This document shows, in pieces, positions 48,001-61,200 of a DNA stretch of 64,000 nucleotides. The position numbers and the translations under genes are program-made. Positions within the stretch are counted from its first letter, which is position 1; every line of letters starts with the position of its first letter. The DNA is from Cheilinus undulatus (lineage: Eukaryota > Chordata > Actinopteri > Labriformes > Labridae), in assembly GCF_018320785.1 (NCBI RefSeq), contig NC_054881.1, positions 17,980,275 to 18,044,274 on the forward strand. Direction: 5' to 3'. The notes under the pieces were generated by a model, which had not been told where the DNA came from, did not search any database, and was given only the letters and a program-made list of their open reading frames with translations.

Positions 48001-51000
48001 TGAGACTGTGCTTGAGTATAAGGGGGATTGCTTTCTCACAAATTCCATGATTACAAGCTAATTAGTTTGGAAAATATAAATCTGCAAAAAATGTACAAGT
48101 ATTGATAAGAGAAATCAATCCAGGTTCTTTGTTTTAATGATGCCAGCTCTGCCTCTTTCTGGTTGAAAGTGCTCTATCAAAATGAATGGAGGTAAATAGG
48201 AAAGACAAGGTCTTTAAGGGTTCAAAAGCTTAAAATATGAAAAACCATGCAGTTTAACAGTTATTAGGAGCACATAAGTGGCCAGGGAGGGACTTTATAG
48301 GTGTATATAAGTGTCTGTTCAGACTGTCTCTGTCAAACTGGACAAATGGCCCTGACATGCCAGATTACTATTTCATATATGCGTGGCTTACTTAGGCCCA
48401 TAACCCCCTATTGGGGTATAGGCTGTTGATGGGAGTCCTCCAGCGTGTTCCATCCTGAGCCTGAGCCTCTAGTCTGAAGAAGAGCACACTGGCTCAAAAT
48501 CTCACTTGCTTGTTAATAAACACCTGATATGGGAGCTCATTGGTGTGCGGACCTTTTCTCTTTGCGTACTACAATCGTTTTGGATCCAGCACCCTATCTA
48601 CTGACGTGCGTGTTCCACCTTTAATTTTCCTCCATCCTGAGCCTGAACTTTTAGTTGGTTCCAGGTGAAGCCCATCCTTTCAGTGTCAGCCTGGAAGCCT
48701 CGTCCCCAAGTGTTTTGGCTGGCCTCGCTTTCTTTTCCATAGTGGATTCCAAGAAATTCTACCAGCAGTTGGTGGGTCATCTTCCAGGGATCGATGTTGC
48801 TGATCTTGTCTGGCCAGTGAATTTGGAGGATTCTTCTCAGGTAGCTGTTAATGAATGTCTGACTCTTGTTCATGGTGGTCTTTGTCATCCTCTGAGTCTC
48901 CGAACCCTACAGCAGAATGGACTTTATGTTTGAATTAAAAAGCCAGATCATTGTGCTGTGAGATCTCTCTGGAGCTCTAGATGATTTTGAGCTGAATAAA
49001 TGCTGCCCTGGCATTACAAATTCTTGCTTTGACATCTGCATCTGTTCCACCCTGTTTGTGTATCTATTGCATGGGATATACAGTATTACACATCCATATG
49101 GGAAACCTACTTCCGATACTGTTGACTGTCCTCCTCTATCTAATAAAGGCACAAAAATGCCCAAAAATAAAATCTTAAAAAAAAAAAAAATTATTTGAAG
49201 CGCAAAAAGGCAATGCAGAAGTGTTTAGGCGCATTGCTACTGCTGTTTTCTAATCTATTACCATTCTGTCAGATGGCTTGTTTGCGGCCAAATGGGAGTA
49301 TGGTTGTTCCAGAGAGCAGGAAGTGACATTAGACGGCTCTTAATAATTTGAGATGACCTTAATAATGGGCAATAATGGTAATTACTCCTTTAAATTGGCA
49401 AGAAACAAATTTTCGTTTTTAGGGGATTGGTAGGTAAAACAACAGTTACTCACACTAGGGGGTCTGTAGTATGCTCCTGCAGGGTATGGTTGCTAATAAA
49501 CAAGTAAAAGCATGAATACACAACATGGACATGACATGATGAGTTTCTGGTGAAGCCTGTTATTTCTCCATGATTAGTTATCAGACCACTGGAAGTTGAA
49601 GTTGCTGATGTAGATATGCAAAAAGTAAATCAGCGATTAAGAACCAGCTTCTTAGTTTTGGGGAAGTGCTTATCTTGTTGCATATGCACCCAGCCATCCT
49701 ACCTCTTTAATCAACTGTCTCTGTATCTTCAATTGCTCGTTCAGCTCGTCCTGCCTCTCCTCGAAGGAGATCCGACAGCAGCGCTGACTGTTTTTGATCC
49801 TCACGCCCCAGTAGCTGATCTCCTCTAGGAAGTTTCGAGGACACATCTCATCTTTGATGCACAGCACTCCAGTTCTGATGGAATGACAATTAACAATCAA
49901 TTCATTCCTTTTTAAAACCTTTAATTTCTTCTATGACTGAAAGATGAACACTTTTTTTGAACCTGTAGAAGTTGAAGATGTAGTGGAAGATTTTAGGATC
50001 CCTGTCAAAGAAGAACTCTTTGCTCTGGACGATGTAGTCATCACACAGGTCCAGCTTCCTGCTGTGGTCTGTGTATGTGGCCAACCTTCCGATCCTTGTC
50101 TTTGGATACCTGGCAGCTAACCTGTAGGGCAGGTGGTACACCTGCAGAGAGGGAAGCAAGAGGACAGTACATCAGAACACTTCATAAAACATGTTTAGAT
50201 ATTATCATTACAGTGCCTATAAAAAGTGTTCACCCCTCATGGGTGTTTTACCCTTTTATTGCTTTTGTAAATCAATCATGGTCAACATAATTTTGCTTTT
50301 TTGCAACTTTGGCTGTAATCACAGCACTGAGTCTGTGTGGATAGGTGTCAATCAGGCTTGCTCATCTGGACACTGCAATTTTACTCCATTCTTCTTCACA
50401 AAACTGCTCAAGCTCTGTCAGGTTACAGAGGGATTAGGCATGAACCGCCTTTTTCAAGTCCAGCCAAAAATTCTCTTTTGAATTGAGGTCTGGGTTTTGA
50501 TTTGGCCACTTCAGAACATTTACCTTGTTGTCTTTAAACCATTTCTGTTTATCTTTCACTTTATGCTCCGGGTCATTGTCTTGCTGGAAAGTAAATCTTC
50601 TTATAACTCCATTAGAGTAGTCATAGGTGTCTTGGTAGCCTCTCTCATTAGTCTCCTTCTTGCACGGTCACCCAGTTTGTGAGGATGGCCTGATCTAGGC
50701 AGATTTACACATGTGCCATCTACCTTCCATGTCTTGATGATGGATTTTACTGAACTCCAGGGGATGTTCAGTGCCTTAGATTTTTTTTGTATCCACCATC
50801 TGACCCATACTTTTCCTTCACCTTGTCTCTGAGTTGCTTGGGGTGTTCTTTTGTCTTCATGGTGTAATGGTAGCCAGGAATACTGATTAACCAGTGACTA
50901 GACCTTCAAAGTTTTTTTGTATTTTTTTTCAGTCAAAACAGTCAAATTATATTGACCATGATTAATTTAAAAAATTAATACAAGGGTGAAACATCCAAAC

Positions 51001-52081
51001 TAAAACGTACTCTGGGTTTTTATCACAGAAGATTTATTTTAAGCCAATCTTTGTCTTGTCAAATTTATAGTCATATTTTAGTCAACAAAATTAATACGGG
51101 CTGATAACCCTAATGAACTAAGGGAGCAGGGCTTAGAAAAAGGTCTATTGTACAAAATAAAGAAAAAACTGCAAATTTTAACATTTCAGGACTGGAACAT
51201 GCTGACTGGTGTTTCAGCTTCATTCATTTACCGGTGAGTGATTGAAGTCATAAACCAGGAAAAAAAACGCCCACTCTTAAAGAGAAATGTGTGTCTTCTG
51301 TGCAGTATAATTGCCATTTTTGTTACTTTTTTATGGCAGCCTTGAACCAAGCAATTCTTGAGCCATTTCTTTTCCCAAAAGAGCATCTTAGCTTCGAATA
51401 AAGGCCTCTCTGTGAGGATCCTTCTTTAATATCAGACATTTGGACTGGCAGTGTCAAACTGTCAGTTCCCCTTTAGTGGACGTGACTTGAACATTTGTAC
51501 ATGGAGATTACAGCCCATTTTGCAGCTGCAGTCTGAAGCAATCCCATGGGAAATTCCAAAACTATTTGTACATTTATCTCTTACATATGAATATGGTCCA
51601 GGTTTTAGAAAATCAAAAATGATCTTAATTACCGTTCCTCCAACATTGATGTTGAGATTGAAGTTTTTGTTTGGAGAGAGCAGCAGGTGAGACTGAGACA
51701 CCAGACATCGGTCATCGTCCTCTTCTTCTTCGTACTCAGTGTAAAGATCATAGATGTCCCTGCTGAGGTCCTGCATGAAACAAAATCATCCATAATTTAA
51801 TCAGCAATGAAATTCTGGAACAGAAATGACACCATATAGCCTCCAAGAATTAGACAAGGCTGAGCAAAACCACAAAAAAAACTCAAGTCAAGAAAACTTA
51901 CCCTTGCATTAAAATGTAATAAAGTGAAGTAAAGAAATAATAAGCAGTGTCTGACCTGCATGGAGCTCCATGGCTTCACAAAAGTGTTGCTCAGGTCCAC
52001 GTAGTCATGTGGTTCTTTGACAGCTTGTGCCCGGCTGCCGGGGAACAGACTCCTGCTCCGAGCTCTGAGATGATCCAACAT
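42088..52081 (-). CDS. kcnv2: Silent voltage-gated K+ channel subunit Kv8.2
   Basis: Nine exons join in phase to 547 aa (human 545): 51956-52081, 51633-51770, 49963-50141, 49703-49874, 47044-47235, 45258-45512, 45058-45174, 42696-42821, 42088-42426. The T1 assembly domain begins at NINVGGT (about 82) and runs to about 185. S1 lies in exon 5, S2 and S3 in exon 6, and exon 7 is exactly S4 plus the S4-S5 linker ([19 protein letters not shown]). Exon 8 has S5 and the pore helix, and exon 9 has the filter TVGYGD (440-445), S6 and the tail. The S6 bend reads MPIS, lacking the second Pro of the PxP found in conducting Kv channels, as in electrically silent subunits. Kv8.2 assembles with Kv2 subunits in photoreceptor inner segments. 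The start is the ATG at 52081; the GTG two codons upstream is not needed. Confidence 0.95.
43095..43690. mobile_element. Non-autonomous interspersed repeat in kcnv2 intron 7
   Basis: Text such as ccaatgcggaagtgcaaaaa (43168-43187), gtccacttgaggctggctgc, ggcagaggctatgtttctgt and gacgtcacacagggtttgtc up to tttctacagtctatgg matches a dispersed element I recognise from spiny-rayed fish genomes. It has no coding capacity. Its ends carry ggctacaac on both sides (43129 and 43683). I infer a non-autonomous DNA element. Confidence 0.5.
44100..44420. repeat. Degenerate GCTAA/GCTAC array
   Basis: The stretch is dense in GCTAA, GCTAC and AGCTA words, with irregular spacing of about 6-12 bp, on a background with few other motifs (for example aaagctaacattgctaaggc, 44298-44317). 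It lies in kcnv2 intron 6-7 space (between exons 8 and 7). Confidence 0.65.
46262..46966 (-). mobile_element. Tc1/mariner fragment in kcnv2 intron 5
   Basis: This is a copy of the same family as 19233-20715, in minus orientation. The outer end near 46270 reads attccaaaaaagttggggcg, and transposase text follows ([14 protein letters not shown] type at 46621-46690, [11 protein letters not shown] type at 46790-46830). It stops near 46966 inside the transposase gene, 78 bp from kcnv2 exon 5, and is truncated and inactive. Confidence 0.8.
48600..49010 (-). mobile_element. LINE 3' fragment, RTE-like
   Basis: The minus strand at 48598-48888 encodes [20 protein letters not shown], then [20 protein letters not shown]. 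This pattern closes the reverse-transcriptase frame of RTE-type and related LINEs. Only the 3' end is present. A flanking piece at about 48420-48560 (ctgaagaagagcacactggc, then acttgcttgttaataaacac) resembles another retroelement tail. Confidence 0.5.
49110..49192 (+). mobile_element. SINE 3' tail fragment
   Basis: Only the 3' portion of the window's SINE family is present (gactgtcctcctctatctaa, then taaaggcacaaaaatgccca and a poly-A run). The tRNA-like head is missing, so this is a 5' truncated copy next to the LINE fragment. Confidence 0.7.
50212..50996 (-). mobile_element. Tc1-like element between kcnv2 exons 3 and 2
   Basis: The left end is cagtgcctataaaaagtgtt. An inner inverted repeat at 50240-50292 (gggtgttttacccttttatt and onward) pairs with 50937-50996 read in reverse (ggatgtttcacccttgtatt). 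The body shares gtgtcaatcaggcttgctca and ctcaagctctgtcaggtta with the copy at 2830-3400. The right outer end is lost. There is no intact transposase frame. Confidence 0.75.
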
Positions 52082-53801
52082 GGTCACCCACTGTTTTTAC
52101 CTAAAAGCACTCAACCTACATGGAAAGACATCCTAAAAACACCCTGATGGCTTTAACACCGTCTACTGCTTAAACACACACAGCTGACATCTCTTCCAAA
52201 ATCTTGATCACAGACACACAAGACAGCAACACAAACAGGTAATCATGCATGCAGGAATAAAGGGAATGTTACTGGAATTAAAAAGAAATCAGGTCAAACA
52301 TACACATAGAGTAATGAGGTAGGAAGTGGCTCTCATCGTCTGCTGCGGCTGACTGAGATGATCTGGGTGCTTAAAGTTTTAAATACTATCATCCTCTTTT
52401 ATCCATCTCTTGATCTCTTTCTCTCCTCCCACTTACAACAGATCATAACTTCGCAGATCTGTCTGTGAGGGGCTGGATGGGGCAGATAATGTTGGATTAA
52501 TACATCTAAATTTTTATAATAATTTTATTTTCTAATGCCCTGTTGCAGAGAAGTGAGGAAAAATATAAGGAGACTACAGCTGTTCTAGTGACTGCAAGCA
52601 GAGTATTGCTTGAATTGCATGCTTGTTCATACCATAATCAGCATCAGGGTGGAAGGAGCTAAAGTCAGGGAATCTCTGTTGTCTATTTAGAGAGCATTCA
52701 CGTCTGCAGGTCTACGAACCTTAGCAGTCGTTGACCTCGCTCTGTGATTTTATGTGGTCTTCCGCTTCATGGCTGAGTTGCTGTTGTTCCTAAACACTTC
52801 CACTTTCAAGTACTATATATCACTTATTTCATGAACTGTCTTATTGCAAAGTACCACGCTTGTAGTCACCAAGCTCTTCAGAACGACACATTTTGTATCA
52901 CAAATGTTTGCAGATGGAGACTGCATGGCTAGGTGCTTGATTTTATACAGTTGTTGCAATTTTGTATTTCTTGTGACAAAATATCTTAGTAGATAAAAGT
53001 TGAGGTTAAACGGCTTAATACTGAGAGAAAAGTAAAACGAAGTTCTGTGTCTGACAACTTTGTAACTTTACTGTATCAAAGAAGTAATGCATCACCTCAA
53101 CCAATTCTGTTAAGTTATTGAATGTGTTTTATGTGCCATAAAAACTATCCTTTAGTATGTGCTGTTTTGGATTTATGGAGAAAGGAGAGTTTGTTTATCT
53201 GGTTAAATTTAGTGTCAATGTCAAACAATGTTGAGCAGATGTGCAGTGTTTTGTTGCTTCTGATTACTCTTAAATGAAGATTACTCACTGCCCCATCCTC
53301 TCTTTACATTTAGGTGGAGATTAATCCTTGCTGCAGTTGAACAGGGATAATGAGCAGATGGAGCTGAAAACTTGCCAAATAAAATGGTTTAAGTACTTCT
53401 AATGCACAGCCTCAAAACATTCTTGGTCCCTTTGCTGACGTCAGCATGCAGAGTTTAGACTTGTGTTATCAAGGAGGAGGTTCAATTGCGTCAAATCTGA
53501 TAGCAGAGGTCATTCATTCTACCTGTTGCTTTTTGAAAGAGCCAGTAGCCAACATAATCTATATTATGGACTGTTAGACTGTCTCATATCTCACTGTCCA
53601 TATATCAGGATGAAATTCATGTGATATATTGTATGTATTTTTATGATATGTATATCCCACTGGTTTTCAAATGTTGTACTTGAAGCAAATCCAAGTGTGC
53701 CATGGAAATTTGTACAATCTCTGTTAATAATACAGCTGAAGATACTGAAATGTGTCAAATAGGCTGTTTTGCATTTAGTAATATTATATATATATATATA
53801 T

Positions 53802-53884
<83 letters not shown>

Positions 53885-55261
53885 TATCTTTGGGCTTAAA
53901 GGGAGTAATTTGCTCTGCATTGCACTTCACGTGCCCATTGTTGCACAGATGGAGGGTGTGGAAATTGAGGGTAAGCTAAAGTGTAAGTTTGACAAGCAGC
54001 CTTATTTGTTAAAGGACCTACACACTCCTCCATTTTTTCTGTTTGTTTGCACATTTAATACAGTGAGTAAACACAAGCATGCATTATAAAGAAGACAGGA
54101 TGCCATGTTTTCAACAATGTTGTGGATTAGATTTAATTCAAGTGATTTGCAAATCAGTTTCTTCACAGATACAGACCTCTTTAAGTTCCCCTCACTGTAC
54201 ACGGCTAGAAAAGTTCACAGCAACAGCACATAAACATACAAAATAGTTTTACCAAATTCAGCTGTAGTGATTTTTCTCATTTTTTTGTGTTTTTTCTTTG
54301 TTGTTAAATTACATCTGAACTCTAACCCTGGTATGATGCCCAACCATAGCAAAAAATTGATTTCAAGTCAAATGTATACAATCTTATTTACAGGAGAAAC
54401 ATTTGATCAAAGTGCATTGAAGAGAGTCCTGATCGAACGTTGTGATGGATTCATATGTACAATGTTTACAAATGCTGTAACCATGGTGATCCTTACATAG
54501 CTTCTAATAATAACAATGATAATAATAATCATAATAATAACACTGATTGGAAAAACAGCTTGTAAGAATGCACCGCAGGAGGTACCTTTTGAGAGAAATC
54601 GTAAATAAAAATGGACAAATGAAAGAAAACTTACATCTTACTTTACCGCCAGAAACAAACATACATAAATATTCACACATCTGAGCCTGCTGCAATAAAG
54701 TAAGCAAAAAATACAGTTTGGACCAAGTTTCCCCATCCATCTTCTTTCTGAATAAGGTCAAACAGGAGTCTCTCAGAGTCCTTTACGCAAATGCTGACAG
54801 CGCAAATCCACTTTGAAATCCCATCAAGCACAGTTGATCCATTTCTAGAGAGAATGACTGAGTCCTCTTATCAGGTTTCCAGTCCAGAGTCCCATAAAAG
54901 TGCAGACATTCTCGCAGTTTCCTCATCTGTTGAATAAAATGCTTCTACTCCTTTAGGGGATGGGGCAAAGATGATGGTAAGCATAGCCGAGGCCCAAAAA
55001 CAAAAAAGAAACCAAAGCATAAAGAAAAAAAAAAGCCCTCAAAACTTTGGACAGAAGAGTTATGATTCACTGTAGTATTCACATAATAAATAACATTTCA
55101 TTGGGTCATCCTCTCCACAGATGATGACATAATGCACTTCAGAAGGCATGTGGTCGTACTGTAAGGGCTGCTGCTGCTGTGGCTGCTGTTACGGACAACC
55201 GGCGGCATTGGAACGAGGCGGCACCATGCATCTCTTCAGGGCACCATAAAAAAGCAGACGA
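52082..55261. other. Intergenic, kcnv2 upstream and vldlr 3' UTR
   Basis: From 52082 to about 53750 is the kcnv2 5' side, with GGATTA at 52494-52499 and GATTAATCC at 53319-53327 as possible photoreceptor homeodomain (CRX/OTX) sites. An AT microsatellite follows at 53784-53882. The part above about 54000 is probably vldlr 3' UTR, with an AAT-type microsatellite at 54510-54541 and CAG-type triplets (mRNA sense) at 55159-55190. No other gene is visible, and the vldlr cleavage site is not clear. Confidence 0.45.
53784..53882. repeat. (AT)n microsatellite
   Basis: About 100 bp of nearly pure TA dinucleotides, interrupted by one gaga near 53802. Long reading frames of Tyr-Ile repeats through it on both strands are artefacts. 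Confidence 0.95.
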
Positions 55262-58200
55262 TCATGATATATCGTCATCTGTGCTCACTATAGAAATCTG
55301 GAGATAGAGAGGGATGGGGAGGAGACAGAGGAAGGATCGGCTTAATAAAAGGCAAGCAAGATAAAACAGCCTAGCCTGTTGTTTCTGAGAAGGAATTTAT
55401 GGCTCAAATAATAAAATTATGACAATGTAATCCACAAATATTGGCCTTTAAGACATGAATTAACTGATATGTTAGAAAAGCTAATGCACTTTATATTTCT
55501 GATTCAGATTTTTTTTATTGCCATTAGTGACTTTTTTTTCCCCAAGAACATTAAACTGCTCACCTGAAGTCACAACACTTCATTTAACAGTAAGGTCAGG
55601 CTTCCTAAATCTTCTTAAAATCAAATTTAAGACTTATTAAGACCTGAACTGAAAAAAGATACCTGCTATTTTTTCCACAGGAAAAATGCAGAATTTTCTG
55701 ATTTAATGTTCAAATGTTACTCTGAAGACCACTCAGCAGTCACAGTCACTCTGAAGACCTAATTAGTCTCTAATACGTGTGGGGACATTTCTCGCTGTAC
55801 GCTGGAGCTTTTAGAAAATGTGCTGAGATACTTATTTTTCAATGTGAGATTGTCATTTCCTTAAAATGAGACAGCCATGGTGCTAAATAATTATTAAACA
55901 TGAAGGCATAATGCTCTACAGTGTGAACGAGACATGATAGAGCTTCTCAATACTTGCTGTACAGGTGCCACAATGCTGCTTCTTTTTTTGTGTTTTCTGG
56001 GGAAGCCTTTGATAACGATAAGTCCTCTCTGTGTGGTAATTTTTTTGTCTTAAATTACTTTACTGATATCAAACACTAAAAGCACCTCATTGAGTACTTG
56101 TATCACACTTGCTGAAAATGAAGATAGGATTAAGATATCTTAGTTAACTTACCATCTAAAATTTAAAACCTTTACAAGTAAAAAAATCATTCTATTAGAC
56201 TCTTCATGGCCTTTTTAGTGATCTGCAAGAACACTGGAATTAAATGTCAAGTTTACATCTTTGACAAACAACTTTATCTGCAGCTATTTCACTAAAAAAT
56301 TTTTATTGTCGTTTTACCCCTGCAATGACTGATTATCTTATTTGTTTACAGAAATTAATTTCAAAAAAGTTTGCTCCCTGCAGGTATTTTTCTACTTTTC
56401 TTTCCTGAGCGATGGGACAGATGTTTGTGCTGCAGCTGTGAGGGTGATGTCAGAGGTTTGAATCCATCTTGTGACTCTGGCCGGGCTTAGGTTAATCTGT
56501 TTAATCTGTGTACAGAGAGATGTGCTCTGTGGACAGCCAACAATGCTCTAAGGATTACAGAAGGCCACAGGGTCAGGGTGAGAGTGGAGGTCATGCACTC
56601 TCTTTTCTATACTTTACAATGACATTATTTTAACTGCACAGCTGATCACAAATTCTGCAGCAGAACAATATTTCTTTGTTCACCTAAAGAAGAACCCTGG
56701 GCCAGACGTTTCAGACATCTGTGGCACTGAGCCAAGTGTGACAGCATCTCTCTTTTTGTTGCTGCCATCTTTCAATAGCTCAGTACCTTCCCTGTGATGT
56801 AACCACCTTTATGTTTTTTACCATCCCAGAGAGATTGTCATTATTTAAGAGAAGCAATCATTCAAGGAGTTTTATTTTGTGGATTACTACAAAAGCATTT
56901 GCCAACATTTTGTGCAGCTGTTTACTCACAGCTGGGTATGTGTGCCCCACGTTGGCGCCGTGTCGGGTGATGTCTATGTTAAGGTCTTCTTCTGTGGTCT
57001 TCAAGTAGACTGGGTTGTCAAAGTTCATGCTCTTCTGGTTCTTCAGCTGCCAGTTCCTCCACATCAGGTAACCGCCTGCTGCAGCCATTGCTAACAGCAC
57101 TGAGCAGGACAAATGGATAATTCAGGACAAGGAACGACTAATAAGGCAATAACTTAAGTTTCCACTTTGCATTTACACAAATGCTTTGTACCCTCCTTTA
57201 GTTATACTTGTAAAAGCTTGTTACACGGCTGGACTGTTATGGTGAGAAGGAGAAACGACTGCAGCCAAAAAGTCAAATCGTTACTGTTCAGCCTGCAGGT
57301 TACTGATTTATCCTATTTCTTTAGATGCACTTTTACATCTTAAAAACCTGTGGAATAATTCCTTCGGACTAGGAGTTCAACAGATCTAAAAAAAACAAAG
57401 AAACATGGAGTTCTTCTTTGAGTGACAGTTTATCGATAGGAGATTTAAACTCTGATATGGTGTTGTGGTGCAGAGATTGTTTAAACATGACTTGTATTAT
57501 TTAAAGCTAGTGCATCGAATGAGACCAGAAATAGTTGAATCTAAGTCTTTATTAAGGCCATGGGGTTTTTCAGCCATAATTTATATACCCCCAAAAGCTT
57601 TCAAAACTTTCTTTTTGTGTCACATTTCTCCCCAACAATATTCTGGAAGAAACTGCCAAATTCCAAAGGCTCTTCATGTGGATGGTAAAAATTGTTGTGA
57701 AAATCCAGTCTGGCCTTAGTTTGGTTCTGCTAGCCTTCCCTAAAGCATTACATTCTTCTTATATTTTCTTCTGTGGTATTCAATTAACAGCCTACAGATG
57801 AATTAGAATTATTTTGTTTAAGGTGCAAGTAAGTTTTTCTACTCACAGACAGGCAGTATGGCCCAGGCAGCAGCCGATCCTTTAGCTGTTGAGTCCACCT
57901 GGATCGATGTGCTCACATTGGCCTCTGGAAGACAAAACAAGAAACCCCATTTTTAAACTAAACATACTGAGAAATAGCACATCATAGAAATGAAATTAGA
58001 GATTTGTTAAAGGCTGTTCTGTGACCACAGCTGCCGTTTTTTTGCACTGGCAGTCAAAGACATTGTATTTTCTTTATATTGATATAGAAATTAAAGCGCA
58101 AACATCTTATGAAGTCAAAACAAAAACTTCTTTTTCATTAGGAGGATTTGGTACTAAAATTGTCTATAATTGTCAAGCTATAAGAATATCAGGTCACAAT

Positions 58201-61200
58201 TTAAAACCAGTAAAGACTGCATCCATTTGAACGGCTGACATGATGCCAAGACTGTGGGTTTGACAGTTTGTTCAGAGTGCTAGGCAAAGAACTTGCCCCC
58301 CTGGACCGCCATAATCCAGCCTCACAGTGTTAAAGCAGCGGGACAAAATGTTCTGTCTGTCTGGCAAAGAGTGAGTGACATGACTGGCAACCAGCACGGC
58401 TGAAAGCGGCGCCAGAGACCTTGGGACAAAGAGAAAAATAACTATGTTAATTCTTGCTCTTTCTGCCAGTCAGGCTCCTCACTGCCAAATGACTTCGTCA
58501 TCAACATACCTCAGAAATCACCAGACTCAGAGCTGACAAGGATGCATGTTTAAGAACTGGAAACAGCTTCTAATTTCACACAGTGGTCACTCGTGGTACT
58601 GCACCCATGGTACTGCCAGACTCTTAAATGAGCACCAACATAGAGAGGCGTTTCTAAAACTGCTTTATGACACGTTGAACTGCTTAAGGTCAAATATGGC
58701 TGAATATTTAATGGCATTTTTATCTCCATTCAAGACATAGGCCAGCAGAAGTAATTAAAATCAGATTTAAACAACAATCCACTTGTTTATATTATACACA
58801 CATAGAAAACTCGACAGTAACTTCTCTCAGTTTGTGGCTTATTCTGAGCCACTTTGGTCAGATACAGCTCTCCAACACTCTGCCATTGTTTAAAATGATT
58901 GAAAAAGATGGACATATCCATTTTACATCATGTGCATATGGCCGACAGTGCATGCATGTCCAATCATACCATGCTGAAGCACATCAGTGCTAAGACCATG
59001 GAAGTGTACCATTCCTGAGCACTGCTACAAAGCTCACAAAAGCTGGACCTTGAGGGTCAAGCAAGCTGGGGCACAATATGGATTGATGAGTGCAGTGGTT
59101 CCACAAAAACTCATGACTCAAATTTCTTAAATTTTCAATAACAAAGTGTTTTAATGAGAAATAGGACAGGCTGGACTTAAAATGGAGCAAAAACGTGACC
59201 GAACACTGAGATGAGACTTATCCTTCAAAATAAAATCATGTCAAACTTTTTGGTATAGAATTTCTAAGGAACACATCCGTCACCCACTGAAAATGGCTAT
59301 GCAACCCACTTTTAGGTCTCGCCCCACCAGTTGAAAACCTAGAGCCTAGTGTGCGCAGCAAAATTGCACATGTTAAATTAACAATGGGAGTGATACATCT
59401 AACCCTAGAAAAGTGATGATGTCAATGATAAACTTCTTTCAAGGTCTTCACATTGAAGTCTGTATTTATTTTTTTCCAAATGCTTTCATTTTTAACACCC
59501 ACATTATGAAATGTGCACAAGTCACTGGCAGCTTGACACAGCATACCATCACTGGTTTGTTTTAGGTAGAGATGGGGGTTGTAAATGCATTACATCTTTT
59601 AAATTTTGACATAATACCTTGCCGCAAAAGGTAAGAAAAATACCATGGTATGATGTTTAGGCCATAGTGCTCAGGCTTATGCCAAGATAATAGTGATGGC
59701 CAAGGTTGGAAAAAAGGGCCAATATTGGGCTGTAATAATGATGATAAACATATAGATACTAAGAGTGTGATCTGTCAGTCCACAGTGAGACGTTCATAGT
59801 GACAGCAAAATGCTGAAGGGAGTACAAATCACAACTTTCAAAGGAACTGTGGATTGGACTCCAGATTTCTTAACTTTGTCAGTGAGACTCAGTTTTCAGG
59901 CCCACTTATAACTCAAACTCAGAGATGTGTAGTTTCATTCTTTAAAAGACCTTATTCCCTTAAACAGCTGGGCAGTGTTTCAGAAAACATAACTCAAGAG
60001 AAATGTGCCTTACAGACCAGAGAAACAAAGTGTATCAGGCTTTCACAGCAAAAAATATGTTCATTACTTGAATCTTTTATCAAAGGCTTTGGTGTCGCAT
60101 GGGATTAGAGTTTTATAGTGAGAAAGTTTAAGCACATTTCAATACATTTCATTGCTAAACTGCAATAATTAGGGCCAGTATATCGAGTTTCTATGGAAAA
60201 AGAAAAAAGAATATATTGTGCAGTGTATAGGCAAGACTTTAAACTCCATGTGTGCCAGCATAATTTCTTTGCTTATTCCTAATAAGATAAATTAATATTG
60301 TTAGAAAGCAATGTCAACAACAATAAGCAAAACAGAAATGTTAATGTCTGCTTCTCTCCTCAAACAACTATTTCCCACAAGTTTTCCAAAGGATTTGAGA
60401 AACAATCTAGAAATATCAAACTTTGATTCCACTGAAACCATGGGAGATTCATTGACTGAGTTTAGGTAACTGTGATTGCACTACCTTGTTTAGTCACTGG
60501 GTGATGCTCCTGGACAAAGATTGCAGAATAACATCTGCTACAACAGGAGAAGGTGAAATTATTCACCTTATTTTAATCATCAGATAGATTTACATACATT
60601 AAAGAAGTAGAGCAGGTTGATTATTTAAATTCAAGCTCTCATGCAAACAGTGAGGGGATATGAGTGGGAAGTTTTTTTTACTAAAATGAAGTCTAGAAAC
60701 TAAATCAATTCAAAGTAACTGAATGAAAATCATGAGACTAACAGCAGTAACAGGAAACGACCTGAAACTAATCAGGAAAAAAACCCTCTATGATCCTGTT
60801 GTTACTTGCTAGGTTCACATTCTGCCAGTTTTAACCTCACTGTACTTGTTCATGACTTGTGTATCTGAAATGTGGGTTAAGCTGAAAAAAATGCAAATCC
60901 ACTCACAGTTCAAGCCTAACCTGAAGTCAAATCTGAGTCCAAGTACAGAATCACAACAACTAAGGAAACTTACTCCCGTTAACAAATATAGAAGAATTGC
61001 AAAGCAGTTCCACTCAAGTTGCACAACAGGTTTGTAAAGCAGAGAGGAACAAAATCTATTTTTTAGCAGACAAATTCCCAGAGCTGCATGCTGATTACAC
61101 CCTCAAGCATGTGTTATTTTTATATGTGAATATATTAAGCATGAATTTGATTACATCCATTACCTCAGAATATAGAGAAGGGAAAACAAAATTATGCAGA

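Noticed and set aside
52085-52087. GTG codon as kcnv2 start
   Set aside because: An ATG follows two codons later at 52081 and gives the usual N-terminus [15 protein letters not shown] non-AUG start is not needed.
53591-54089. Open frames of Tyr-Ile repeats on both strands
   Set aside because: They are translations of the (AT)n microsatellite.
59854-60108. 84-aa open frame in the vldlr intron
   Set aside because: It has no recognisable motif, no Kozak or splice context, and length expected by chance in AT-rich intron.
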